Below, piece after piece: positions 11,892 to 22,009 of a stretch of DNA of 64,000 bases. Source of the stretch: Austropuccinia psidii. Lineage: Eukaryota; Basidiomycota; Pucciniomycetes; Pucciniales; Sphaerophragmiaceae. Both the position numbers and the translations under genes were made by a program. A model generated the notes under the pieces. It searched no databases. It worked only from the letters and a program-made list of their open reading frames with translations, and was not told where the DNA came from. Every line of letters starts with the position of its first letter. Position 1 is the stretch's first letter. The DNA lies in contig JALGQZ010000004.1 of assembly GCA_023105745.1 (NCBI GenBank), forward strand, positions 38,888,437 through 38,952,436, read 5' to 3'.

Positions 11892-12541
11892 GGCTTGTTT
11901 TGGTCATGGATCATAGAACCCTATTTGAATAGGATTTTTAAAGAAACCTCACATTGATAGGCTTTCAGGCCTGCCCACACATTTGTTTTGAAGATTAGAA
12001 AAAATTTCATGTTGCTGAGATATCTTGAGCCCAGTTTGACCTTTCTTGTTTTGAAGTTGAAAATTACCACAAGGTAAGCAAGCCATTTAAAACAAACTAT
12101 AGATAATTGGCTTGTTTTGGTCATGGATCATAGAACCCTATTTGAATAGGATTTTTAAAGAAACCTCACATGGATAGGCTTTCAGGCCTGCCCACACATT
12201 TGTTTTGAAGATTAGAAAAAATTTCATGTTGCTGAGATATCTTGAGCCCAGTTTGACCTTTCTTGTTTTGAAGTTGAAAATTACCACAAGGTAAGCAAGC
12301 CATTTAAAACAAACTATAGATAATTGGCTTGTTTTGGTCATGGATCATAGAACCCTATTTGAATAGGATTTTTAAAGAAACCTCACATGGATAGGCTGTC
12401 AGGCCTGCCCACACATTTGTTTTGCAGATTAGAAAAAATTTCATGTTGCTGAGATATCTTGAGCCCAGTTTGACCTTTCTTGTTTTGAAGTTGAAAATTA
12501 CCACAAGGTAAGCAAGCCATTTAAAACAAACTATAGATAAT
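11892..12541 (+). repeat. Three tandem copies of a 217-bp unit
   Basis: Units at 11892-12108, 12109-12325 and 12326-12541, each starting 'ggcttgttttggtcatgg' and ending at 'actatagataat'. By eye copies 1 and 2 differ at one base (cacattgat / cacatggat), and copy 3 carries two further changes (ggctgtcagg, tttgcagat). Each unit can be read open on the minus strand for 67 codons, but that reading follows from the duplication and resembles no family I know. The unit is not seen elsewhere in the window. Confidence 0.95.
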
Positions 12542-13606
12542 CATAAAGCAGGATTCCAAAAGTCATATTTTGCCTGTGTTTTTCTATAAGGCAGAAAGTG
12601 TTCATGTCAAGGATGGCATATCAGTCCCTGGATCCAGTCTTACAATGTGCACTACACTTTAAGAAAATAGTCTGACTTGTGCTTCATGTTGTCAAGATGA
12701 TTTATTTTTGAATTTGTGTTGATTAAATTCCTCTACATGAAAAAAAATCAAACTAGTTTGAAATGGTTTTTCTTTGATAAAAACAAGAAAAAATAGAAAA
12801 TAAAAAACAGTTCCAAAACTTATAATCATAATAACTCTAAATTTCCTCCCTGAAAACAGTTCCCAAACTTACAATCATAATAACTCTAAATTTCCTCCCT
12901 GACAAATTTGGTATTTTTTTTTTCCAAAAAAATAAAATCAAATAAAATGATATTGTTGTAAAATAAAATAATCTGTTGAAATTCATTAGTTTTATATAAA
13001 TTTAATAAAATTGATTCATATGTATATATTTAAGTTTAAATATATAACTTGATTTCTTTTTTTTGTAAACCAAAAAAATCTTATTTTTGATTTCAATATT
13101 ATTATTTTTTGATTTTCTTTGTTTAAAATATTTATAAATCATTTTTATTATTATTAAAATGATTCACTTGTTTTACAGTGAATTATTTTATTATTATTAT
13201 TAATATTTTGAAGTGAATACAATGATGTCTCTTTTTATGAACTAAATTAGGTTTTTTTTGAAAAAAATAATTTTTATTTTTAAATAAAAATGAATAAATA
13301 TGTTTTTTTTTTTTATAAAAAAAAAAAGAAAGAGATAATTTCAAATTTTAAATAAATAAATAAAAAATTATTTAATTTAATTTTTTTATACATTTTTTTA
13401 ATTTTTTTTTTTTTTTATAAAAATATATAAATCTTTAGTTTAATTTAATTTTTGAATTTATTATAGTTTTAATAAAAAATAAAATTGTTTTCATGTCATT
13501 TTTTTTTAGCCCTTTCCCCATTCCCCCCCCAAAAAAAAAAACATTAGAGGAATATTGAATTTTAAGAAAATAAAAATAAAAACTTAAAAAAAGAGATTTT
13601 TTTTTA
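12542..13606. other. AT-rich spacer with a short tandem duplication
   Basis: Very AT-rich, with long A and T runs especially at 13250-13480 and a C9A11-type tract near 13523. It contains two 49-bp direct copies at 12804-12852 and 12853-12901 (ending 'aatttcctccctg') that differ at two positions by eye. No coding sequence or element ends are recognisable before the MULE-like terminus at 13607. Confidence 0.6.
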
Positions 13607-15520
13607 GGGTATTGGTAAAAGCATTTAAGAGCTTATTTGTTTTTTTTTCCATTAATTAGTAAAAACATGTAAGGAATTCCCTGATCTGTCACAGGGGCTC
13701 TTCTAAATGAAGAGAGCCTGGCACTCAGTGAGCAGACTTACTTATGGAGGGCTCAAAGAAAGTACTCAAAGGATAAGAGTAATGATATAAGAGATAAATT
13801 CCTAGTCATAAAATAATGAGAATCAAAAGAAATGAGAGAAAAAACAAAAGCAAATAATAAAGAGCCAACCATAAATAATCCTGTATCACTGTTTCAACCT
13901 GTTCAGAAAAGAGAAAAGGATTAATAAAGAATATGGCCACCAGGACTCCACTGAACAGGTGAGGGAAGGCAAAGACTAACTTAATAATTAATAAAATAAT
14001 ATTAAATAATAAATCTAACATTTCATGTAACTGGGGGAAAAACCCCCAAGTGGATGAAAGGGGGCTGGTATATGTGAAAAAGTGCCAGCCTGGAGTTTGA
14101 GTGTTGAGAAACCATGATTGTATGATTGAAGAACCTGTATTTGAGATGTGAAACTGTATTGGTGTATACAATACAGTTATTTGAATCAATACAGGTGTTT
14201 GCACCTGTATTGAGGGCAGGCCTGTATTGGTGAATCCTGTATTTGGGGTTTGCCTGTATTTAGCTGTATTGAGTTTTGAAACTGTATTTGGTGCATCTTC
14301 CATGAGACCCCTTGCTGATTAGGTGCTGGAAGATTTTCCATTAGTAATGAATGGTGATGCCCTGCCTGTCTCCATGGCTGTGACATGATCCCCCTTTCAA
14401 TTGGGAAAAAACCTGCCAAAACTCCCCAAAAAAGGGGTGTTTACACCCCAAAATAACCCTGACTCATCTCTTTTAAAATATTATTTCACATCCCCCCCTT
14501 AAAAAAACAAACAAATATTCCAAAATATTTTTCACTGCCAAACAAAATTTGTTTTTCAAAAAAATCTTTTTAAAACAATCTTCTTCATTTCCCCCCAAAA
14601 TACCCTATTTCTTTCCAAAAAAACCTTCTTCCAAAACATTTCCCACATTTTTGTACTTCACAAATAACCAAAATTGCATTTTTCCTTTTCCTCTTTAATT
14701 ATACATAAACTTCCACCCATTAGTTTCAAATTTAATGAATTTTTTCTTGTTTTTCATATTTCAAAAGGTTCTTTCCTCATTTCCCTTTTTTTCATTTTTT
14801 TTAATTTCTTTAACTTTTTCCATGAAAAATTTGTCAACCCCCCACTGAAGGTGAATTTCAGACCCTTGAGCTTCTTTGGAAGAATTCTAATAATGTTCCC
14901 AGGGAACATGGGTATGATTTGACCTAGTTGAGGTCAAATATGACCCACAATAAAGTAGAAATAGCTTGTGATAGGGTCTGGGACCTAAAATTCCCACAAA
15001 CCCTCCTCAAAAACAATAAATTAAAGAAAGATTGATGATCCTTTTGTAATTTATGTAAGAATATATAAAAAAAGGACCACTTGGACTCTCAAAGTAAAAA
15101 TTAATTAACACAGTCAAAATGCCACTGAAAATATCATGGAACATCCAGCTTTCAAAAGGTTCAATGAGAAAGAGACATCCAAGATTTCTCAAGTGTCTGA
15201 ATCACTCCTCATTCCAAGGAAAATTAAGGATCAATTGTACAGAAAGAGAGAGCCTGACAGGCTCATAATACTCCAAGATGTCTAAAAAAAATTATGAAAA
15301 TCAAGAAAGACAAGCTTCAAGGAAGAAGTCCCATTGATGCTCTTATTAACTCACTCAAATAAGAAATATTTGTATTTTCCTCCAAAAGAGATACAAAGAG
15401 AAAAAATACCTGATTGGTTTGAACTTATCCCCTTTCCATAAAACTACTTCAATGATTTCCTCATGAGGTTATTATGTATTGTACCTATAAACCCAATAAT
15501 TACAAAAGTCCTGTAAGGTT
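13607..15520 (+). mobile_element. MULE-1: truncated Mutator-like element relic
   Basis: Starts with 23 bases (13607-13629) resembling the TIR of the complete MULE at 15687: GGGTATTGGTAAAAGCAT against GGGTGTTGGTAAAAACAT. It also carries the phrase 'gtaaaaacatgtaaggaatt' at 13660-13679. The coding remnant at 14836-15530 is homologous to the MULE-2 N-terminal and early transposase region. It stops around 15520 without a right TIR, so the 3' half is missing. A solo LTR (13687-14385) sits in its 5' untranslated region. Confidence 0.65.
13687..14385 (-). mobile_element. Short F1-type solo LTR in MULE-1
   Basis: Read on the minus strand it begins TGTCACAGCC and ends GGGGCTC...CTGTGACA. Its 5-bp target duplication is perfect: TGATC at 13682-13686 and 14386-14390. 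It aligns with 57012-57733 over its whole length (AGAG..CCTGGCACTCAGTGA, ctggtatatgtgaaaaa, the aacccccaag block). At 699 bp it is half the length of the chromovirus LTRs but shares their terminal inverted repeat and 3' end. Confidence 0.9.
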
Positions 15521-15530
15521 TGTCTATGAA
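14836..15530 (+). pseudogene. MULE-1 transposase fragment
   Basis: 'CAACCCCCCACTGAAGG' at 14835-14851 equals the MULE-2 coding start, with six Cs instead of seven. Downstream, 'HPAFKRFNEKETSKISQVSE', 'PRKIKDQL' and 'KIKKDKLQGRSPIDALINSLK' repeat the MULE-2 protein with several stops. 'YCTYKPNNYKSP' at about 15477 marks the first transposase Asp region, where D has become Y. It ends before the second catalytic Asp. Confidence 0.75.
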
Positions 15531-15686
15531 ATTCTTGATGATTAATATTCATAAAAACTAAGAGTACTATGACTTTTCTTATTAGAAAATATAATATAAT
15601 TCAATATTATAACCAAAGATTGATATAATTTTATATGAAGGAAAAAGAAGAATTAATTGTCATTACATAATTTCATAATAAAAAAT

Positions 15687-15709
15687 GGGTGTTGGTAAAA
15701 ACATGTAAG
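15687..15709 (+). repeat. MULE-2 left TIR
   Basis: Begins GGGTGTTGGTAAAAACAT; pairs with 19942-19964 with two mismatches. A second motif ending 'aaaaacatg' follows internally near 15760. Confidence 0.8.
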
Positions 15710-16205
15710 GGGTTCCCTGGGCCCATTTTTAATTAAAAATGAAACACAACCATGCCTATATTGGGTAAAAACATGCCCAAAAGAGGTTTTTTCCCCACAA
15801 AACCTTTGTAACTCCCAATTGTTTCAGATTATTTTTCCCAGCCCCCCCAAAAAAAAGGCCAAACACCCAAATAATCCACATTATCCCCACCCCAAACCAA
15901 TTTTTTTTTGGAAAAACAGCATTACCAAAGCCATTTTGCAAAGCTTTTCACAGTTTTTTTTATTTTTTTCCCCCAAAGACTACATCTTCCACCACAACAA
16001 CCTTCTTTCAAGCCTCTCAATTTTCAATTTTTAACCTTCCCTCATCCATTAATCCCACATTTAAACCACTTCCTTTCACTCTTAACCACTTCTGTTCATT
16101 TTCCACACATTTTTTCACCTCCTTTTTACATTTTGAAAGGTTCTTACCCCATTTCAAATCCCAAATCCCCCTTTTTTAACTTTTATACATATTTTTCATT
16201 CAAAA

Positions 16206-19145
16206 ATGCTTCAACCCCCCCACTGAAGGTGAATTTCAGACCCTTGAGCTTCTTTGGAAACATGTGAATAATGTTGCCAGGGCTCAGGGGTATGCTGTGT
16301 CCAACTTGAGGTCCAATATGACCCACAACCAAATTGAAATAGGTTGTGATAGGTCTGGGACCCAAAATGCCAACAAAAGCCCCTCCAAAACAGTCACCTC
16401 AAGAAAGATTGACTATCCTTTTAGAATTTATGCCAGAAAATATGCCAAGAGTACCACTTGGACTCTTAAAGTCAAAAATCCTGAACATAGCCATGATTCC
16501 ACTGAAAATATCATGGCACATCCTGCTTTCAGGAAATTCAATGAGCAAGAAACATCCCAAATTTCTCAAATGTCTGAATCAATGCTCATGTCAAGGAAAA
16601 TTAAGGCCCAATTATGCAGCCAGAGGGAGTCAGACAGGCCTGTAATCCTTCAGGACATTTACAACCAAGTCAAGAAAATCAAGAAAGACAAAATGCAAGG
16701 AAGAAGGCCCATTGATGCTCTTATTGACACTCTCAAACAAGAAAAGTTTGTTTGGTCCTCTGCAAGGGATTCTGAGGGAAACATTACGTCCTTGTTTTTC
16801 ACTAACCCCCTGGCCATAAAAATCCTTCATGGCTTTCCTCAGGTCATTCTTATGGATTGTACTTATAAAACCAATAAGTACAAAATTACCCTTTTTCATA
16901 TTGTTGGATTCAGCTCAGCCAATAAAACCTTTTCTGGGGCTTTTTGTTTGATGAAGAATGAAACTGAACCCTCATATACTTGGGCATTAAATCAATACAT
17001 AGAAAAGGTCCTCAACAACACCAATCTTGTTCCCCCTCCAGTTATTGTTATTGACAGGGATCTGGCCTTGAAAAACTCTCTTAAGAAGCTCTTCCCAGAC
17101 TCCAAAGTCATGCTATGCATTTGGCACATCAATAAAGATGTATCTGCTCATTGCATGAAGAAAATTGGTCATGTAACTCATTTTGATAATTTTATGGGCC
17201 TTTGGAATCAAGTAAAATACTTTTATCTTTAGATTTAGTTCACTTTATTTCACTTTTTTTCTTATTTTTGTTTTTATTAATGACTTTGGGATTCATTTCT
17301 CAGGTTATGTATTTATCCACTGAAAAGTCTTTCAAAGACAACTGGAAGAAGCTTCAGGATCAAGTCAAAAATCCTGAAGTCTTGCAGTATTTGAAAAAGA
17401 CCTTGATTCCTCTGAAGGAGTACTATGTGTCAGCCTGGACCAACCACCATTTCCACCTGGGTGTGGGCTCCGCCTCCAGAGCTGAAGGTGCCCATGCCAT
17501 GGTGAAACTTTGGCTCAAAAAGTCCACTGGTACTCTCCTGGAGGTAGTTAGGGCTCTCCACATGGCATTCAGAAAACAATTTATTGAAATAATCAACAGA
17601 ATCTCCAAAGAAATGATTGTCCATGTCAATAATTTTCCTCCACACATCTGTGCCCTCAATGGCAAGGTGTCTCATTATGCTCTTTAGATGGCCTTTGAAA
17701 ATTTCAAAACCAAATTTCCTCCCAATGAAAAATGCACCAACAAATACAACAATTATCAAGGCATTCCTTGCAAGCATAATACCCAAAAGGCATTTGCCAA
17801 GTGCCAAAGGCTTGAAATATCAGACTTCCATCCTCAATGGAATTTGAATTTGCCTGTGAGGGTTTTTTAATTTCTTATTCTTATTTTTTTTATTTTTAAC
17901 TGATTTTATTTGTCATATTCTTCTCAGGCTGGTTTTCAAGGTGATTATAAAAGTGTTGAAAAAGAAAGAAAGAATGAATCTCAGAAAATATTTGAAGCTA
18001 TTGGGGAAGACCTTTTTCAAAGACCAATGGCAGAAATCACCCCAATTATTCAACATTTTCGAGATGTTTTGACTGGAAAAGTCCCATTTGATCAAATTCC
18101 CAAGAGTCAAGAGGATGATCAATATTATGAAGACCCTCTAGAATGCAAGAATATCTGTGGAAGACCTCAAGGCTCCAAAAATAAAAACAAAAGAGAACCT
18201 TCAAGATTTGAAATTATTGAAAGTAAATCCAAGAGAAGAGGAAGACCCCCCTCAAAAGTAACCAGTACAACAACATAAAGATCGCAGTCAAATGTCCCCT
18301 CTCCAATTATGAAAGTGGACTCATCTGAAGATTCTGAAGATTCTGAGGACTCATTATCTAAATCCATCAGTTAATCAGATTCACTACCCTCAGCAACTGA
18401 ATTAAAGAAATCAGAAGTAACCCTTAGAAGGTCCAGAAGATTGGCAATTGGAATCAAAACCTCACAAAGAAAATCACACAAGCCTGCCACCAGCTTGAAG
18501 ATATATGATGCAATTGACTTGACCTGTGAGCATTGTCAAAGCAATTATCACACAAGTGATGAATGCTCCAAGATGTTTGTGAGTTTCTGATTCTTTTTAA
18601 TGTAAACTTATCTTGCTTATTTTGATATTTATTCATTTTTTTGACCTTATTTTATGAGATAACTGGCTCAGAAGACTTTCCCAAGTTTATATTGAAATAC
18701 ACCTTCAAGGCCATCAATGTCCAGGGTGGTGGAAACTGTGGCTACAGAACAGTATCCCACTACATTTACAAGACTCAAGATCAATGGGCTGATGTCAGAG
18801 GTGACTTGGCTTAAGAAATTCAACAAAATAAAGACCTTTATGAAGCCATGAACACTTTAATTCCCCCAGAATCCTCTTATTTTGACAGAATTGAATGGTA
18901 TGAAGATGTTGGCCAGACTCCAAAAAGCAAGCAGATGTTCATGCCTGACATGGGGGATCCAATTGCAAATAAGTATAAAAGACCAGTTTTCTTTTTGTCA
19001 CAGTTCAATATTTTCTTTTTTCCCTTATTTCTGTCCTCCAAATGATAATCCCCCCATTTTCATCTGCTTCTTGGATAGCTGTGCTCATTTTTTTCCTTTG
19101 GACATAATCATTTCTAAAGTTTATCCAGTCCCCCCATTACTGTGA
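16206..19145 (+). pseudogene. MULE transposase with FAR1-type finger, SWIM-like, AT-hook, CCHC and OTU segments (broken)
   Basis: Four exons can be drawn: 16206-17211, 17304-17855, 17928-18578, 18659-19145, all joined in phase 0 by GT..AG introns of 92, 72 and 80 bp. In order: a FAR1/WRKY-GCM1-like N-terminus (CDRSG ... WTLKVKNPEHSH, with the expected Cys of DCPF read as Tyr); the MULE DDE core with 'LMDCTYKTNKY', 'VIVIDRDLALKNS' and 'SRAEGAHAMVK', keeping both Asp and the Glu; a SWIM-like 'GIPCKH'; AT-hooks 'GRPQGSK' and 'RRGRPPSK'; a CX2CX4HX4C knuckle 'CEHCQSNYHTSDEC'; and an OTU-type peptidase with 'GGGNCGYR' and 'AHFFPLDI', keeping Cys and His. Breaks: a 7-C run at 16215-16221 puts the ATG out of frame; stops at 17685, 18276, 18372 and 18812; a frameshift near 18990. 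Confidence 0.85.
17212..17303 (+). other. MULE transposase intron 1
   Basis: GTAAAATAC ... TTTCTCAG, 92 bp, phase 0, joining 'GLWNQ' to 'VMYLSTEKSFKDNW'. The reading frame changes across it exactly as splicing would repair. Introns 2 (17856-17927) and 3 (18579-18658) are of similar size; intron 3 ends in a weak TGAG acceptor. Confidence 0.8.
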
Positions 19146-19392
19146 ATTTGGAGATTCATGCCCAACCACAAGCCCTGGGGTGGGAAAATAAATTTAAGAA
19201 ACACAGAATGTTGTATTTGTCCAATCTTCCTCCCCACTCATAAAAAACCCACTATTTTTGAGGTTGATTCTGATTGATTGATTTTTGTATATACAATTTA
19301 TGCCAATTATCCCCCTCCTCAGTCATATTCATTTCTTAAATCCCACCTCAGTCTCCTTTTTTTTATCAAACATGTGGAGCTTTTGTACTTAT

Positions 19393-19752
19393 AAATAGTC
19401 GTATTACAAACAAGAAAAAAAGATATCTGAAAAAATACACTTATTTCCCCTGCACTTGCTGTCCCACCAAAATCATGGGCTTCTGGTTCTTTATTTTCAA
19501 GATTGAACCCTTCAATTTGAAAAAAAATGAAGGAAATTCATAAGTGGGAAGTTATTAAATTAACTTTTTAAAAATAGGCATATTACAATGACAGGAAAAA
19601 ACATTTGAAAGAAACCCCTTTTTGCGCCTTCACTTGTCCCACCAAAAGAAACTCCCAAAATTATGAGCTTCTGGTTCTTTATTCCTCAGATTGAACCCTC
19701 CATTTTTAAAAATAAAATTAAGGAAATTCATAAGTGGGAAGATTTTAAATGA
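19393..19752 (+). repeat. Imperfect tandem duplication (about 180 bp twice) in the MULE-2 3' region
   Basis: 19393-19569 and 19570-19752 share 'tattacaa', 'gtcccaccaaaa', 'gcttctggttctttatt' and 'aaggaaattcataagtggga' in the same order. The copies are clearly diverged. They lie in the untranslated region before the right TIR. Confidence 0.75.
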
Positions 19753-19941
19753 ATTTTTGAAAAAAATATTTCATTTTGGCATATTGGCCAAATTTGTGAA
19801 ATTTGGCAAAAAAAAAAATTTGAAAAGATTTGTGCATATTGACATGCCAAGTCGGGAAAAATATGGCAAAGAATATCCTCAAAGCTGAGCCTGAGGAATT
19901 TATCCTGAAAAATAAGGTCACTTACATGTTTTTACTAAAAG

Positions 19942-19964
19942 CTTACATGTGTTTACCAAAACCC
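19942..19964 (-). repeat. MULE-2 right TIR
   Basis: Inverted partner of 15687-15709, ending ACCC. A second copy of the CTTACATG motif lies just inside, at 19921-19928, so the terminus has a doubled core. Confidence 0.8.
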
Positions 19965-20019
19965 TAAAAAACTAGAATTATTCTATCATTATTATAGTCA
20001 CTGACAGTTATAATAAGAA

Positions 20020-21932
20020 ATATAAAAGCTCTTAAAGATACAATTATATGTAAAAAATAATTATATTTAACCAATTATAAATAATAAGGATATCATTTAT
20101 AAAAGAATTTATCACAAAAAATGTGAAAAGGAAATTCTTATAAAGAGATTATTTCAAAAAAACTATTATTAGATAAAAAAAAATAGAATATTAATAGAAA
20201 AAACTTACTATTAAAATTTACTTAATAAAATAAGTCAAACAAAAAAAATTATAGTATTAAATAATTTTCATAAGTAAAAAAAAAACACCAAAAATCAATA
20301 TTTTAAAGGAATAAAAAGACTTTTTTTTGTTATGATAAAGCAAGATTCAAGATTTTTTTATAGAAATTTCTGGATTTGAAAGATATTAAAAACAATAATT
20401 TTATAAGATAAAATAAATTATTGGTTATTACAAGGATAAAATTCAAATTTTACAATTTGAATTCTTTATTCAAAATTATCAAAGAATGAAATAACTTGAG
20501 AATCAATTTAATAATATAAGATTTTATATGGAATAAAATTATGTCTTTGTGAATGACAAATTGATTAATTGATTGATGGTTATTATGATGATGAAGAAAA
20601 ACAGTGAGGTAAAGGATTTGTTTATTAATTCAGAGAAGCCCTCATGATTAATTATAGATATATAGGGAGTGCTCAGATAAAAGTTGAAAGATATTATTAA
20701 AAATAAGGTTCTTAACTTAAGGTAGCTTATTTTTCATTTCAATTTAAAGTTAACAGTTTTATTGTTAACTCCAACTAGCTTTAATCTTCATTGAAATTTA
20801 CTATTTTAACGTTTAATATAAAATTAATCAATTTATATTAAATCTCATGACATTAACAACTTAAAAATAACCTTTCAAGCCAAAATATTATAAATAAGAT
20901 TTTTAATCAATTTTTAAAGAAATCTTAATTTTCTTTGAAAATGATGAAAAAAGGTACTTTAAAGGCAAAATATAAAGGTATCTCAATGATAAAAGATACT
21001 TAGAGTTTTCTTTATACATAGATAACATCAAATTGTAATATGTGTGGAAAGTTCAAGGAGATTCATTGAGAACTGGATTTTTTATGAATTTTTCAAGTGA
21101 TTGCTATTATTCCAAGTAAAAATAGTAATGCAAACTAAAACTTAACTTTTGATAATGTTTAAATTCTCTTTACTTCAATTTTAAGCATATTTAAGCATAT
21201 TTGAACTGAATTAAGATCTTACAGTTCTTGAAACCTTGATTACAAGCCTGCATATGTGAATTTACCTTTTGGAAGCTTGTAATTCCTGTCTAGAAGGGAG
21301 ATAAACCCATTTAGAATTTAATATTTAAGCTTCAATAAGGTTGGAAATCTTTCAATACAGGATGACAACCTTATTTTGGTTCTTGCAGATTGCAAAAGTT
21401 GGGTACCCTGGCTCTTTTTGCCTTTTTTCCTTTGTCCCACCTTTTTGCATGGATTTTCCCCTTTCATTTATTTTAAGCCATAAGATGGCTTTAAGAAAAT
21501 TTAAATTGAGCTCATGCAGGATTTACAGTATGTATCACAAATTGCTAGCTAATTCAGTAAATACACACAACACCTAAATTTTAAACAAGTTTCTGTAAGC
21601 TTTCATAAACCTTATGAAGCTTACAATTTAAACTCAAATTAAAAAATTAAAAAATTTGATTAAAAATGTCTGAATTGTGCAATTTCACTGTCAGATTATA
21701 AATATTCCAATAAAAATGGAAATAACCATTTTGGGTATAACACCCTATGGGTCTACCCTAGGGTCTTTTGGTTTAGAATTCAAAAATGACATAATATTTA
21801 TAACTTTGTTTATCTAAAATAAGGTTATACTTATTTCTTTTGATTTTTTAGTTTTAAATTCATTTGATAGGTCTGTTTATGGCTAAATAAAATGAATAAA
21901 ATATATTATTTGCCTTATTGGTATGTCATACA
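20020..21932 (-). repeat. Gyp-D 3' LTR-like copy
   Basis: Direct repeat of 24225-25988 plus 27495-27617. On the minus strand it would begin TGTATGACATACC, preceded (plus-strand 21935-21952) by a purine/T-rich stretch that reads TTTGGTGGTAGGG and could be the polypurine tract. It is very AT-rich and has no coding potential. The short open stretches at 21341-21577 and nearby are not conserved between the two copies. Confidence 0.6.
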
Positions 21933-22009
21933 TACCCTACCACCAAAAAAAATGGACTACAATTTTTCATTGAGTACTATAACTCCAATCAAATTGGGGG
22001 GTATGATCA

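Larger units (their letters stand above)
15687..19964 (+). mobile_element. MULE-2: full-length Mutator-like transposon with TIRs and probable TSD
   Basis: Terminal inverted repeats at 15687-15709 and 19942-19964 match in 21 of 23 positions; the ends read GGGTGTTGGTAAAAACAT (left) and GGGTTTTGGTAAACACAT (right, reversed). Flanking octamers are TAAAAAAT (15679-15686) and TAAAAAAC (19965-19972), consistent with the 8-9 bp duplications of MULEs, although AT richness weakens this. The 4278-bp element carries one spliced transposase gene, now broken. It is inserted in the LTR-like sequence of the minus-strand gypsy relic to the right. Confidence 0.85.

Noticed and set aside
11921..12341. Two nearly identical 67-residue minus-strand open stretches
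   Set aside because: They exist only because the 217-bp unit is duplicated; no start context or known relatives.
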